NCBI GenBank assembly: GCA_026414805.1
Contig: JAOAIH010000005.1
Coordinates: forward strand, 1-64,000
DNA length: 64,000 nt
Reading direction: 5' to 3'
From: Spirochaetota bacterium
Lineage (GTDB): Bacteria; Spirochaetota; UBA4802; UB4802
The position numbers and the translations under genes are program-made. The notes under the pieces were generated by a model. The model saw only the letters and a program-made list of their open reading frames with translations, was not told where the DNA came from and made no database searches. Positions 1 through 9,378 of this stretch are shown here, in pieces; the stretch's first letter is position 1, and every line of letters starts with the position of its first letter.

Positions 1-67
1 CTTTTAACTAGTTTTGTCTTATTTGTCATGACTTACTCAGTTCCAATTTCCGTTATTTTTATAAAAA

Positions 68-841
68 TTAGTATCGGCTTAACAAATTGAAAAAGAATTT
101 TAATGTTGCTGCAAATCCAAAATCTCTTGAATTATTTAAACCCTTTGCAAATTCATTCTGGAAATAAATATTACCAAGGTTAAAACCTATAAAAAGGCTT
201 GCAGCAGCTTCGCCTTCGGTAAAACGCTTTCCTAATGCACTGCTTGATTGTGCAGAAGCAAATTCACCCCCAACACCAATTATTCCTATGTTATTAATAT
301 TATAAAATACACCACCGTGTCCACCAAATGTATGTTCTCTTTCGTTTTTACTGTAGGTTAATTCATACACAGGATGGATAACTACAATAAAGCTTGATAC
401 ATAAAAAAGATTTGGTATTGAAAAGTGAGCCATATTCTCATCAATATCCACACCTGTGTGATGTTCGGCAACTAAATCCATATAGTAATTGCCGCTGGCA
501 GCCCTAATTGTATTGAAAACACCTCTTACTGACCATGATTCTATGCTGTACTTGTTTTCTGCTCGGGTAGTTTCAGCCTGAGTTAAACCAAACTGTACGG
601 ATACTCTTTCAGCCAATCCATAATACATGCTGTAATTGGTGAAATATGAATCATTTTCTGGTGCATTGGTATCGTTAAATGAGTATTCACCTAAAACATC
701 AGCGGCAAAATAGCCCGTTGGATAAACCATGGATTTGTGATGCAAAAATAAAAAAGTATCAAAGCATGCATCTGCTGGGTTAATAAAAAAAACTGATGCA
801 GCAAAAAGAACAGTGAGAAAAATAAAAAACCTCTTTAACAT
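68..841 (-). CDS. Putative outer-membrane beta-barrel protein
   Basis: I do not recognise a named family. The N-terminus is a clear Sec signal: Lys-Arg, then about 15 hydrophobic residues, with probable cleavage after the Ala-Asp-Ala at the end of the hydrophobic stretch. The mature part alternates polar and aromatic residues, is rich in Tyr, Phe and Gly, and ends in a C-terminal Tyr, as outer-membrane barrels usually do. I chose the ATG at 841 because an AGGAGG lies 6 bases upstream; an in-frame ATG at 868 sits before that Shine-Dalgarno and would make it coding. It is the last of three minus-strand genes (corC-like, recO, this one), 107 bases behind recO, so it may have its own promoter. 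Barrel assignment is inference. Confidence 0.6.
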   Translation of the reverse strand: MLKRFFIFLTVLFAASVFFINPADACFDTFLFLHHKSMVYPTGYFAADVLGEYSFNDTNAPENDSYFTNYSMYYGLAERVSVQFGLTQAETTRAENKYSIESWSVRGVFNTIRAASGNYYMDLVAEHHTGVDIDENMAHFSIPNLFYVSSFIVVIHPVYELTYSKNEREHTFGGHGGVFYNINNIGIIGVGGEFASAQSSSALGKRFTEGEAAASLFIGFNLGNIYFQNEFAKGLNNSRDFGFAATLKFFFNLLSRY

Positions 842-947
842 AGAATAACCTCCTAAATATATTATCATAAAGTGTATAACATAAATATGATAGTAGCACT
901 ATATGTCAACAAAAATATATATAGACGCTTTTATAAGATATATTTTA

Positions 948-1688
948 TTATATTGTAGTATTGAATAATAAATCTTTAGTTTTTATATTTATATTGAAGT
1001 AATGATCAATGTATATTAGGATATTAAATAGAAATTTTTTAATATCGTGTGAATCATATTTATTTGTTTCAATTGTCATAAATTTTTTTGTTAATATTTC
1101 ATTCATTACAGGAGCTATCGCCTTAAAGACAATAGCATTTGGCGGTGCGCAATTATTGCAAAACACTGTTAGCTGATATTCGGACATATATACATCGCCA
1201 CTAACATCCTTTTGACAAACTGTGCAATGAAAAAAATCAGGCAATATGCCTGATATTTTCAGATAATGAATAACAAATGCCAGTGCAAAAAAAATATACG
1301 CATTGGTTTGATGTAACGTTTGTATAGCCCCTTTTAATAGAGTATATATTTTTTCATTGGGATCGTTGAAGCCAGTTGTTTTATCAACAATTTCTAGCAG
1401 TAAAAAAAGAGTTATCATTGACTGGTAATTATTGCGCAGTGATAAAGTATCATGCAAGAGAGAAAATTCTTTTACATGCAGCATTTGTTTTTGTTCATTA
1501 TAATAATATACAAGTTGCACAATGCTTCCGGGCTCAATAGCAGACAAACTACGTCGCTTGGTTTTTTTTATGCCTTTAAAAATAAATGTCCGTTTGCCAT
1601 GATTTTGTGTATAGATAATATCTGCGACATCAGCTTCCAGAACTGGAATTTTCCGTAAAACAATCCCCTCTGCTTTCTGTATATCCAT
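948..1688 (-). CDS. recO: DNA repair protein RecO
   Basis: RecO helps load RecA at gaps and anneals strands in the RecFOR recombination pathway. The 246-residue length is normal. The N-terminal OB-fold begins with the typical EGIVLR stretch, followed by a helical domain. A four-cysteine zinc site is present as CTVC near residue 155 and CNNC near 177. It starts 7 bases after the end of the upstream CBS-domain gene, so the two are probably co-transcribed; recO beside corC/ybeY-type genes is common in bacteria. Sequence similarity is modest, as usual for this fast-evolving family, but the start motif plus the paired Cys motifs make the call firm. Confidence 0.85.
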   Translation of the reverse strand: MDIQKAEGIVLRKIPVLEADVADIIYTQNHGKRTFIFKGIKKTKRRSLSAIEPGSIVQLVYYYNEQKQMLHVKEFSLLHDTLSLRNNYQSMITLFLLLEIVDKTTGFNDPNEKIYTLLKGAIQTLHQTNAYIFFALAFVIHYLKISGILPDFFHCTVCQKDVSGDVYMSEYQLTVFCNNCAPPNAIVFKAIAPVMNEILTKKFMTIETNKYDSHDIKKFLFNILIYIDHYFNINIKTKDLLFNTTI

Positions 1689-1695
1689 TGAATGC

Positions 1696-2574
1696 TTAAT
1701 CAGTATCAGAATTTTTTTGTGGTGTAACTGTTACGATTATCCTTCCGATCCGTGTACCTTTTATATCTTTAATTTTAAACGATATATTTGAATATTTTAT
1801 TTGTTCATCTTTTTTGGGTATTTTGCCAAAAAGGTCAAAAACAAATCCTCCTATAGTATCAAATTCCTGGTCGGGTAGCTGGCAACCGGTATGTTCATTG
1901 AAATCTGATATTGATAACCGTGAGTCAACCTCCCAGCTATTTTTTGAGATATTCTGAATTTCAGGCGTCTCATCTTCATCAAATTCATCTCGTATTTCAC
2001 CAACAATTTCTTCAAGAATATCTTCAAGGGTCACAATTCCAGCAACCCCACCATATTCATCAACAACTATCGCCAAATGTAAATTTTGTTTTTGAAATTG
2101 TAGAAGCAAATCATCCAATGTCATGGTTTCGGGTACAAAGTATGGTTTGTGTAAAAGCTTTTTAATATTAAATTTCATTCGCCTGTCAATTATAAACGGC
2201 ATGAGGTCTTTAACATATAAAATACCAGTAATATTGTCGATAGTTCCTGAATATACAGGTATACGTGAATGCCCTTCATCAATTATTAATTTCACCAGTT
2301 CTTTTAATGAAATAGATTCCTCAACTGCATTAATATCAACACGGGGTATCATCACCTCCCTTACATTTTTTGTAGAGAGGCTTAAAATGCCCTGAATCAT
2401 CTCCTGTTTCTGGATAGCAAGTGAATCTTTTGATGGCGAGGAATTCTTTTTATCATATAGTTTTAGTTTATTGAGTTTTTCTTTCAATAACACTAAAAGG
2501 CTGTTATTTTTGAGTTTACTGGGCTTTTGTTCATCAGAAGCCATAGTGTGTTCTCTTAAAATACCTCCCTTCAT
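1696..2574 (-). CDS. CorC/TlyC-type CBS domain protein without membrane domain
   Basis: The protein has a charged N-terminal region (to about residue 65), two CBS domains (about 70-195, with MIPRVDI opening the first and VVDEYGG in the second) and a C-terminal CorC_HlyC FAD-like domain (about 208-288). Family members are linked to magnesium or cobalt efflux or transporter control; the 'haemolysin C' name is historical. It lacks the DUF21 membrane domain seen in the two paralogues at 9814 and 11061, so it should be cytosolic or membrane-associated. The start is uncertain: ATG 2574 has no clear ribosome site, and ATG 2544 lies 19 bases behind a GGGAGG, which is too far. Confidence 0.8.
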   Translation of the reverse strand: MKGGILREHTMASDEQKPSKLKNNSLLVLLKEKLNKLKLYDKKNSSPSKDSLAIQKQEMIQGILSLSTKNVREVMIPRVDINAVEESISLKELVKLIIDEGHSRIPVYSGTIDNITGILYVKDLMPFIIDRRMKFNIKKLLHKPYFVPETMTLDDLLLQFQKQNLHLAIVVDEYGGVAGIVTLEDILEEIVGEIRDEFDEDETPEIQNISKNSWEVDSRLSISDFNEHTGCQLPDQEFDTIGGFVFDLFGKIPKKDEQIKYSNISFKIKDIKGTRIGRIIVTVTPQKNSDTD

Positions 2575-2741
2575 AGTATGCTACATACTACTAATTGGCA
2601 AATTAAATTGTCAATTTGATTTTTTTTACTAAATAACCAGAACTATGCTGTATATGTAATATACATGAAAAGGTGTTCATTGTATTCAAAATTTTAGTTG
2701 TATTTAATTTGATTGTGATGTATAATTATTTTTTAACCGAT

Positions 2742-2765
2742 AGTTACTATAGGAGTTACTATAGG
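2742..2765 (+). repeat. Perfect 12-bp tandem duplication carrying a Shine-Dalgarno
   Basis: The unit AGTTACTATAGG occurs twice head to tail and is followed by AG, so AGGAG is present twice, 12 bases apart. The second AGGAG stands 8 bases before the ATG of the short reading frame at 2776. The duplication is directly visible. A role in modulating translation, or as a slippage-prone element, is inference. Confidence 0.75.
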
Positions 2766-2775
2766 AGTGTATTAA

Positions 2776-2823
2776 ATGTTTACAAAATACAAAACAGAAC
2801 AAAACTTTGGTAAAGCTCCATGA
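2776..2823 (+). CDS. Short leader reading frame coupled to fapA
   Basis: A 15-codon frame starts at an ATG placed 8 bases after AGGAG and ends with TGA at 2821-2823. Its stop overlaps the fapA start as ATGA (2820-2823). The encoded peptide is hydrophilic (MFTKYKTEQNFGKAP) and resembles nothing known to me. fapA itself has no Shine-Dalgarno directly upstream, so ribosomes terminating here could re-initiate on fapA. The architecture is what translational coupling looks like, but the peptide may be only a vehicle. An alternative is that a longer FapA N-terminus has been interrupted by a frameshift; FapA as annotated looks complete, so I favour the leader. Confidence 0.5.
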   Translation: MFTKYKTEQNFGKAP

Positions 2824-4550
2824 AATTAACTATTTTTTACTTTGATCCTAGTGTTTCATCAATATTTGTTGAAAAAACAGATGAATCTGGTAATAAGTTC
2901 TATACACTTTCCTCTCCTTATAATTTTGTTTACAAAGATGAAATAGTTGCTCGTGTAGTAGATGTTGATGATCCTGCAGATATTGTCTATCATTTGGATT
3001 CAGGATATAAATATTATAAATCTGAAAAATTCAAACCATTTAAAGCAGGTGATGGCATTATTTTTGATTCAATTAGTGGCTGCTATCGTGCTACTGATTA
3101 CGGATTTGTTGTGTATGATCAGAGGACTTCCCGTATTCAGTTAAAATTGCCATTACAGGTATCAAAAAACAAACTGAAAGCTTCATACATCGTTTTCCCA
3201 ACCAAATTTTTGAAGTTGCCAGTATATAAAGATATTGAACAACAACTTCTTGCTAATAAAATTATAAGCATTATAGATAAAAGTGAAATTGAATCACAGT
3301 TAAATGAGATTGATCCTCATAATCCCAGAGTTCATAGAATTATCGTTGCTCGTGGCAAAGAGCCTATGGATGGGTATGATGATTATTATATACCACTGAT
3401 ACAGATTGAAAAAAAAGCTGGCAAGTTGTTAGACGATGGCAGAATTGATTTTAAAGAAGTTGGTGCAATTATTGAAATTAAAAAAGGCCAAGAAGTTTTA
3501 CAAAAAATACCAGGAATGAAACCTGAAGATGGCTTTGACATTTATGGCGAAAAAGTATCAGCCACCATTGTTAAGAAGGATGGATACTATCCTGGAGAAA
3601 ATATTATTGCATCAGATACAAATCCATTGATATTTGTTTCACAGATAGATGGATGCCTGAATATTGAAGGGAAGACTTTATCAGTATTGCCTGTAGCTAT
3701 CATCAAAGGTGATGTGAACTATGAATCAGGAAATATAGATTTTGATGGTTCAGTACAGGTTATGGGTTCAGTATTACCTGGTTTTACAGTGAATGCAACT
3801 GGTAATATTTATGTAGATAAAAATGTAGATGATGCAAAACTGTCAGCACAGGGCGATATAGTAGTAAAATTAGGAATTGTTGGTAAAGGGGAAACAAAGA
3901 TAATTGCAGGAGGTTCAGTAAAAGCAAAATTTGTTTTAAATTCAACTATAGAAGCTTTAGGAAAAATTGAAATAGAGGATTCAATAATAAATAGTGTAGT
4001 ATTTTCAAATGATGCCGTAATAGTAACTGGAAGGCATGGTAAGATTATTGGAGGTGAAACTACTGCACGTCATGAAATTTTAGTCAACGTAGCAGGGTCA
4101 CAATTGCAAAATGTTACCAAACTGACAGCAGGCAAAAGTTTGATTGTTGAAAGGGAATTAGCTGAATTGCGCAAACAAATGGAAAAATATAAAACAAATG
4201 TGGAAGAAATACTTAAAAAAATTAAAAACAGTTTTGGTGAGGGTGTATTTGAAAATCCAAAAGAGTTTTTGAATATTTTACCACCAGTTAAAAAGAAAAA
4301 TTGTTTATTGTTGTTAAAAGAACTTTCAGATAATAATCGCCAATTAAAGTTGCTTTTGGATCAAAGAGGTGAAATTGAAAAAAAATATAAACTGGAGCGA
4401 GAACCATCAATAAGTATTACCGATATTGCATATCCGGGCGTAATTATAACTATTAAGCGAAGTAAATTACAGATTGAGAAAGCTATGCAAAATACTAAAT
4501 TTTATGAAGACAACGAAACAAAAAGAATAGTTTTCACATCAGCAGTTTAA
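2820..4550 (+). CDS. fapA: FapA family (DUF342) protein
   Basis: The 576-residue protein has the FapA architecture. There is a mixed N-terminal domain to about residue 170, then the conserved segment with repeated 'G..P..G.D' turns (GKEPMDGYDD near 180 and KIPGMKPEDGFDIYG near 235). A right-handed beta-helix of short Gly/Val/Ile repeats follows (about 285-430), then a C-terminal coiled coil (about 445-520). The family is widespread in spirochaetes, Firmicutes and Vibrio. It is thought to act as a scaffold or polar cytosolic protein; in Vibrio FapA it links to glucose-dependent control and the flagellum. No signal peptide or membrane segment is visible. The start overlaps the stop of the leader frame. 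The specific role here is unknown. Confidence 0.8.
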   Translation: MKLTIFYFDPSVSSIFVEKTDESGNKFYTLSSPYNFVYKDEIVARVVDVDDPADIVYHLDSGYKYYKSEKFKPFKAGDGIIFDSISGCYRATDYGFVVYDQRTSRIQLKLPLQVSKNKLKASYIVFPTKFLKLPVYKDIEQQLLANKIISIIDKSEIESQLNEIDPHNPRVHRIIVARGKEPMDGYDDYYIPLIQIEKKAGKLLDDGRIDFKEVGAIIEIKKGQEVLQKIPGMKPEDGFDIYGEKVSATIVKKDGYYPGENIIASDTNPLIFVSQIDGCLNIEGKTLSVLPVAIIKGDVNYESGNIDFDGSVQVMGSVLPGFTVNATGNIYVDKNVDDAKLSAQGDIVVKLGIVGKGETKIIAGGSVKAKFVLNSTIEALGKIEIEDSIINSVVFSNDAVIVTGRHGKIIGGETTARHEILVNVAGSQLQNVTKLTAGKSLIVERELAELRKQMEKYKTNVEEILKKIKNSFGEGVFENPKEFLNILPPVKKKNCLLLLKELSDNNRQLKLLLDQRGEIEKKYKLEREPSISITDIAYPGVIITIKRSKLQIEKAMQNTKFYEDNETKRIVFTSAV

Positions 4551-4701
4551 ATTTAACAAATAAAAATTAGATATTTTTATATAATTTGCATATATTATAA
4601 GCAATATTACGATATATGATTTTAATATTTTTTAAAATATTTGACAAAATATTGTGATATACTATCTGTGAGCAAATTAAAAATGAATGGAGGCTTTTAT
4701 T

Positions 4702-4869
4702 ATGAGTATGCCAGGACTTCCGGAATTACTTATAATATTCTTTATAGTATTGATAATTTTTGGTGCAGGGAAAATACCAAAAATAGCCAAAGATATTGGT
4801 ACTGGTATTAAAGAATTCAAAAAAGCTATGAATTCTGATGATGAAACCAAGGATGAAAAAAAATCCTAA
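4702..4869 (+). CDS. tatA: Sec-independent translocase subunit TatA/TatE
   Basis: TatA forms the pore-like oligomer of the twin-arginine pathway, which exports folded cofactor-loaded proteins. The 55-residue product shows the family pattern: short N-terminal stretch, one membrane helix with PELLIIF, the FGAGKIPKIAKDIG hinge and amphipathic helix, and an acidic-lysine tail. The start at 4702 is set by GGAGG 8 bases upstream; the ATG at 4687 precedes that site. A TTGACA at 4641 with TATACT at 4658 suggests its own promoter, although the spacing is shorter than standard. tatC is not adjacent but lies at 42252-43274. A likely client is the [FeFe] hydrogenase at 26015. Confidence 0.9.
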   Translation: MSMPGLPELLIIFFIVLIIFGAGKIPKIAKDIGTGIKEFKKAMNSDDETKDEKKS

Positions 4870-4899
4870 AATGCGATATGTATACTTGGGCTGTCTTAC

Positions 4900-4923
4900 A
4901 ACATTTATTATTGAATAAATGTT
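4900..4923. other. 10-bp inverted repeat downstream of tatA
   Basis: AACATTTATT and AATAAATGTT form a perfect 10-bp stem around the loop ATTG, 30 bases after the tatA stop. It is AT-only apart from one C-G pair and is not followed by a clean T-run, so it is a weak terminator or mRNA-stabilising hairpin at best. The rest of the 281-base gap before rlmN shows no supported gene. Confidence 0.45.
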
Positions 4924-5150
4924 AGAGGGTTGTTTTTATAAAAGATTCCTTGAAAATTTTAAAAAAGTAGAATTTGTATAGAAACTGATTTATAGGCAGC
5001 CCATTATCTACAAAGAAGTTGTTTGCAAAACATTTGAGAAGAACTTTTGTATATTTTATCCAGCCTGATAATTTATTGCGATGCATTGTTTTCCTTTTCA
5101 AATTCAAAGTATAAAAATTAAAAAAGTTATTTCTTCTAGCTTGTTTTAAT

Positions 5151-6191
5151 ATGAAAGAATGTATTAAAAATTACACTCTCAAAGAAGTTGAATTATTGTT
5201 TGCATCAATCAATGAAAAGAGCTATCGAGCCAAACAACTATTTAATTGGCTTTATGAACGCAACATAGATAATTTTTTTGAAATAACAAACTTTTCCAAA
5301 GAACTAAGAAATTATTTACATGAGCATTATGAAATTTCACCTTTAAAATTAGTTGATAGAAAAAAATCAAACATTGATGGAACTGAAAAATTTTTATTTC
5401 AAACTTTTGATGGTCATTTTATTGAATCAGTATTTATCCGTAATGATGGCACTGACGAAGGCCGGCTGACAATTTGTGTATCAAGCCAGGTTGGGTGCCC
5501 AATGGGTTGTGCATTTTGCCAAACAGCTAAAATTGGTTTTAAGCGCAATTTACAAACTGGCGAGATACTTGATCAGATAAATCAGGTTAGGCGATTAACA
5601 GGGCTAAAAAATAATAATGTTGTGTTTATGGGAATGGGGGAGCCATTCCTTAACTATGATAATGTCCTAAAGGCTGCTGATATTATGAATTATACTTTTG
5701 GGTTTCATATATCGGCTAGAAAAATTACCATATCAACGTGTGGTATTTATGATGGAATTGAACGTTTTATAGACGAAAAACGCCCTTATAATTTAGCAAT
5801 ATCGTTAAATGATACTGATATGGTAAAACGAGCAAAATATATGCCTGTTGAGAAAAAATTTCCAATGCAATCAATTATACAATTACTTGAAAAAAAGTTT
5901 CCTGCATCACGAAACCGTGTAACAATAGAATACATTATGCGAAAGGATAATATAACAGAAAATGACGCATTGAGATTAAAGACAATGTTTAAATATAACC
6001 GCATTAAACTTAATCTTATACCCCTTAATAAGGGAAAGCATACATTTGAAATACCTACTGAAGAAGAAATAAATAAATTTATAAAAAGGCTTGAAATTAT
6101 GAATATACCTATTTCTATAAGGAAAAGTGCCGGTAGTGATATTGAAGGTGCATGCGGTCAGCTTTCCGGGAAGTATTACACACAACATTAA
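5151..6191 (+). CDS. rlmN: Dual-specificity 23S rRNA/tRNA A2503/A37 methyltransferase RlmN
   Basis: RlmN is a radical-SAM enzyme that methylates C2 of adenosine 2503 in 23S rRNA and A37 in some tRNAs, using two SAM molecules. The 346-residue protein carries the CxxxCxxC cluster motif as CPMGCAFC (about residue 120), the SAM-binding GMGEP stretch (about 162), and the C-terminal GACGQL cysteine that forms the methyl-protein intermediate. Length is typical. No strong Shine-Dalgarno precedes the ATG at 5151. It is followed after 25 bases by the penicillin-binding protein gene. Confidence 0.95.
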   Translation: MKECIKNYTLKEVELLFASINEKSYRAKQLFNWLYERNIDNFFEITNFSKELRNYLHEHYEISPLKLVDRKKSNIDGTEKFLFQTFDGHFIESVFIRNDGTDEGRLTICVSSQVGCPMGCAFCQTAKIGFKRNLQTGEILDQINQVRRLTGLKNNNVVFMGMGEPFLNYDNVLKAADIMNYTFGFHISARKITISTCGIYDGIERFIDEKRPYNLAISLNDTDMVKRAKYMPVEKKFPMQSIIQLLEKKFPASRNRVTIEYIMRKDNITENDALRLKTMFKYNRIKLNLIPLNKGKHTFEIPTEEEINKFIKRLEIMNIPISIRKSAGSDIEGACGQLSGKYYTQH

Positions 6192-6216
6192 ACAAAACCA
6201 TTAAAAGGTTTCCATT

Positions 6217-8472
6217 ATGGATTTTAGTCTTTTTGATTGGATAAAGAAACATAAATATTTTTCATTTATTGGTTTACCTGTTATTGTATTAACTTTGATA
6301 ACAGTATATACTTCTATTATATATGTTCAATGGGTACACGATAAGCAGAAGGCTCTTGATAAGTTATTTAAATATAAACAGCTTATTGATCGCACTGAAG
6401 AATTACGAGAAGGGTATACATACAATTATAGTGAAATAGATGTTTCTGCTAAAGTGGTGGATATTCCCACACGTATTTATGATAGGAATAATGAAATTAT
6501 AGGAGAGTTCTTTGAACAAAAAAGGGAGATAGTTCCTTATTCATATTTTCCAAAATGGCTAATCAAAGCAGTTATTGCCAGTGAAGATAGAGATTTTTAC
6601 ACCCACAAAGGTGTGAGTTTAAAAGGAATTGCCAGAGCTTTTGCTGTTAACATAATTCATTTACGAGTGGTGCAGGGTGGCAGTACAATTACTCAGCAGC
6701 TAGCTAAAGTTTTGTTTACCGATATGGAACGTAATATAAAGCGCAAAATATATGAAATATTTTGTGCACTTGAAATAGAAAAACATTATGATAAGCAAGA
6801 TATTTTGTCAATGTATCTCAATTATATATATTTTGGTAACGGTGCGTATGGCGTTGAAGCTGCTGCAAAGATGTTTTTTGGCAAGTCAATCATTGATTGC
6901 AATGAAACTGAATGTGCAATGATTGTTGCTACTATCTCAAATCCGTTAATTTATTCGCCACTTAATAACCTTGATGTATCATTACGAAAAACAAAACGAA
7001 TCCTCCAATCGATGGTTGATGCAGGTTTTTTGAAACAGGAACAGGCTGACATCCAGTATAATAATTTCCTTAAACAATGGAATGTACAATTTTCAAAAGA
7101 AAATGTTGCGACATCATCGTCAATTGGCAGCTTTATATTCAGTTTATACCGCATTAACAGGGCACCATTTTTCAATGAATATATACGAAGAATACTTGTT
7201 AATAAATTTTCAGAGGAAGTTGTTAAAAAGGGTGGATTAAGTGTTTACACTACACTGGATGCCAAAAAACAGGATATTGCACTTGTTGCATTACGTAAAG
7301 GCATTCAATTACAACGCGAGTATCATGAAAAAAATGCAAAATATATAAAAAATCCTGAGCGTGCACTTGCTGAAATGGAAAAAGCAAAAAATATTGAGGG
7401 AGCCTTTGTTTCACTCAATCCATTTACTGGCGAAATTATATCTTATGCAGGGGGATATAATTTTTCATACCAAAATCAGCTTGATCATGTGCAACAGATT
7501 AGAAGACAGCCAGGCTCGTCATTCAAACCTATCATTTATGCCGCTGCCATTCAAGATAAGGTCATCACACCTTCTACCGTGTTTGATGATATACCTATGA
7601 CTTTTAAAGGAGGATATTCCCCAAAAAATTATGATGGGATATATCTTGGAAAAGTAATTGTAAGAGAAGCTTTAAAAAAATCAATAAATGTTGTTGCGGT
7701 CCAGGTACTTGAAAAAGAAGGGTACAGCCGGATAATGTCAATCATTCAAAAAGGGTTGAATATATCAAGCAGTGAACTTGAAACACGTTTCTACAAAACA
7801 TTATCACTGGCTCTTGGTACCTATGAGCTATCGCCTCTTGAAAATGCTGTACTGCATTCAATCATTGTGAATGGTGGTGATTTTATTATTCCCTATGGCA
7901 TCCGTTATGTGAAAGATTATAACGGGAATATTGTCTGGAATAATGAAGAAGAGGTATTATTGCAAATACAGGAAAAACGTAAAGAATATGGTAAAATAAT
8001 TGATCCAATAGCGTGCGCTATTGTTGTTTCTATGCTTAAAGGAGTTTTTGAGGATGGAGGTACAGCATCATGGGTAATGAAAAATAAATCTATACCTGTC
8101 GATATTTCAGGTAAAACGGGTACAAGCAGCGATTATGTTGATGCGTGGTTTTTGGGATATACACCAGATTCTGTTACTGCAGTATGGGTTGGTAATAAAG
8201 CAGGAGCTATCTCTTTGGGGAAAGGAAGAAGTGGAGGTGTTGTGGCAGCACCAATTTGGGCAGATTATATTTTTGCTATCAGCAAAGATTCTGAATATAA
8301 ATCATTCATAATACCTCAAGGAGGTATTACTAAACAGACTATATGCCTTGATAGCGGTTTAGTACCAAGAAAAGAGGGTTTATGCCCTCGTGTAGCTGTA
8401 AATGAATTATTTTATACTGGTACAGAACCTGGTGAATATTGTACAATCCATACAATACAGGAATCTCATTGA
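6217..8472 (+). CDS. Class A penicillin-binding protein (PBP1A-like)
   Basis: This bifunctional peptidoglycan synthase polymerises lipid II and cross-links peptides in the periplasm. One N-terminal membrane helix (about 16-40) is followed by a GT51 transglycosylase domain with SEDRDFYTHKG and GGSTITQQLAK (about 118-165). The transpeptidase domain has the SxxK motif as SSFK (about 431), SxN as SIN (about 488) and KTG as SGKTGTS (about 630). All catalytic motifs are intact over 751 residues. AAAAGG 8 bases upstream supports the start. The downstream M23 peptidase gene starts 8 bases after its stop, which suggests joint expression of wall synthesis and remodelling. Confidence 0.95.
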   Translation: MDFSLFDWIKKHKYFSFIGLPVIVLTLITVYTSIIYVQWVHDKQKALDKLFKYKQLIDRTEELREGYTYNYSEIDVSAKVVDIPTRIYDRNNEIIGEFFEQKREIVPYSYFPKWLIKAVIASEDRDFYTHKGVSLKGIARAFAVNIIHLRVVQGGSTITQQLAKVLFTDMERNIKRKIYEIFCALEIEKHYDKQDILSMYLNYIYFGNGAYGVEAAAKMFFGKSIIDCNETECAMIVATISNPLIYSPLNNLDVSLRKTKRILQSMVDAGFLKQEQADIQYNNFLKQWNVQFSKENVATSSSIGSFIFSLYRINRAPFFNEYIRRILVNKFSEEVVKKGGLSVYTTLDAKKQDIALVALRKGIQLQREYHEKNAKYIKNPERALAEMEKAKNIEGAFVSLNPFTGEIISYAGGYNFSYQNQLDHVQQIRRQPGSSFKPIIYAAAIQDKVITPSTVFDDIPMTFKGGYSPKNYDGIYLGKVIVREALKKSINVVAVQVLEKEGYSRIMSIIQKGLNISSSELETRFYKTLSLALGTYELSPLENAVLHSIIVNGGDFIIPYGIRYVKDYNGNIVWNNEEEVLLQIQEKRKEYGKIIDPIACAIVVSMLKGVFEDGGTASWVMKNKSIPVDISGKTGTSSDYVDAWFLGYTPDSVTAVWVGNKAGAISLGKGRSGGVVAAPIWADYIFAISKDSEYKSFIIPQGGITKQTICLDSGLVPRKEGLCPRVAVNELFYTGTEPGEYCTIHTIQESH

Positions 8473-8480
8473 GGGTATAC

Positions 8481-9350
8481 ATGAATATATACAAACCATT
8501 TGCAATTATAACAGCACTTGTGTTATTATCAAGTTTTGCTTTATCATTTCAATGGCCAGTTACAAATGGTACAATACATTCTACATTTGGTGAACCACGA
8601 CCTGACCATTTCCATAATGGTGTGGATATTTCCTCCATTGATAAAAAGGTATTTCCTGTAAAGGAAGGCAATCTAGTATTTTGTTGGGATAAATCATTAT
8701 TCCCTCTTGAACAGTATCCAGGTGTTGGGAATTATTGTATATTAGAACATCAAAAAAATGAAAAATCAGTATATGTACATCTTGATAATAGCTTAAATAT
8801 ACAAAAAAGATACCAACTTACTGATACTATTGCATATATGGGGAATACAGGTAGATCTTATGGCACACATCTTCATTTTACAGTGCTTAGCAATGGTAAC
8901 GTTTCAATAAATCCATTTACAATATTACCTCAAATAGACGATAAAAAGCCACCAGTAATAGAAGGCATATATATTAAAGTGGGCGATAGTTACACGCGAT
9001 TGCGTGAAGGCAGTAATATCAGGTTGACACAACATCATCCGTTGGCTATTCAGTGCTTTGATGCAATCAAGCGAAATGAGCGATGTGGTATTTTTGCACT
9101 CAAAGTGATTATGAACAATGCTACTATTTTGGATGTACGATTTGACACTATAAAACTTGATAATAAAAATAAGTTGACAATTAAAGCAATAGGATTTGAA
9201 AATTTATATGATAGCAAAGGAAATTACATTGCTACAAATGTTTCATATAATTCTGGCATTAATTCTCTGACAGTTATCGCAGAAGATTTTGCAGGCAATA
9301 AAACCTCTCAATCAGTTAACTTTAATGTGGTTCTTGATTTCAAGAAGTGA
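8481..9350 (+). CDS. Secreted M23 family metallopeptidase
   Basis: A signal-like hydrophobic N-terminus (residues 5-23) precedes a lysostaphin-type M23 domain. Zinc ligands are visible as HNGVD (H and D, about residues 45-49) and the HxH of GTHLHF (about 133). The C-terminal 140 residues form a beta-rich extension I cannot name. M23 enzymes cut peptidoglycan peptide bridges or, when inactive, activate other hydrolases; here the motif residues are present. GAGG 6 bases upstream of ATG 8481 fixes the start 8 bases after the penicillin-binding protein gene. No LysM domain is present, unlike the second M23 protein at 19931. Confidence 0.85.
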   Translation: MNIYKPFAIITALVLLSSFALSFQWPVTNGTIHSTFGEPRPDHFHNGVDISSIDKKVFPVKEGNLVFCWDKSLFPLEQYPGVGNYCILEHQKNEKSVYVHLDNSLNIQKRYQLTDTIAYMGNTGRSYGTHLHFTVLSNGNVSINPFTILPQIDDKKPPVIEGIYIKVGDSYTRLREGSNIRLTQHHPLAIQCFDAIKRNERCGIFALKVIMNNATILDVRFDTIKLDNKNKLTIKAIGFENLYDSKGNYIATNVSYNSGINSLTVIAEDFAGNKTSQSVNFNVVLDFKK

Positions 9351-9378
9351 AAGCAGGGTTTCAAGGAGGAAAAATTTT

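Noticed and set aside
2820-2823. fapA as a frameshifted pseudogene with its real start at 2776
   Set aside because: FapA as read from 2820 has a complete N-terminal domain, and the short frame adds only hydrophilic residues; translational coupling explains the layout better.
4922-5107. 61-codon minus-strand frame between tatA and rlmN
   Set aside because: No Shine-Dalgarno, no recognisable domain, AT-driven composition, and it ends in the hairpin region; most likely a chance frame.
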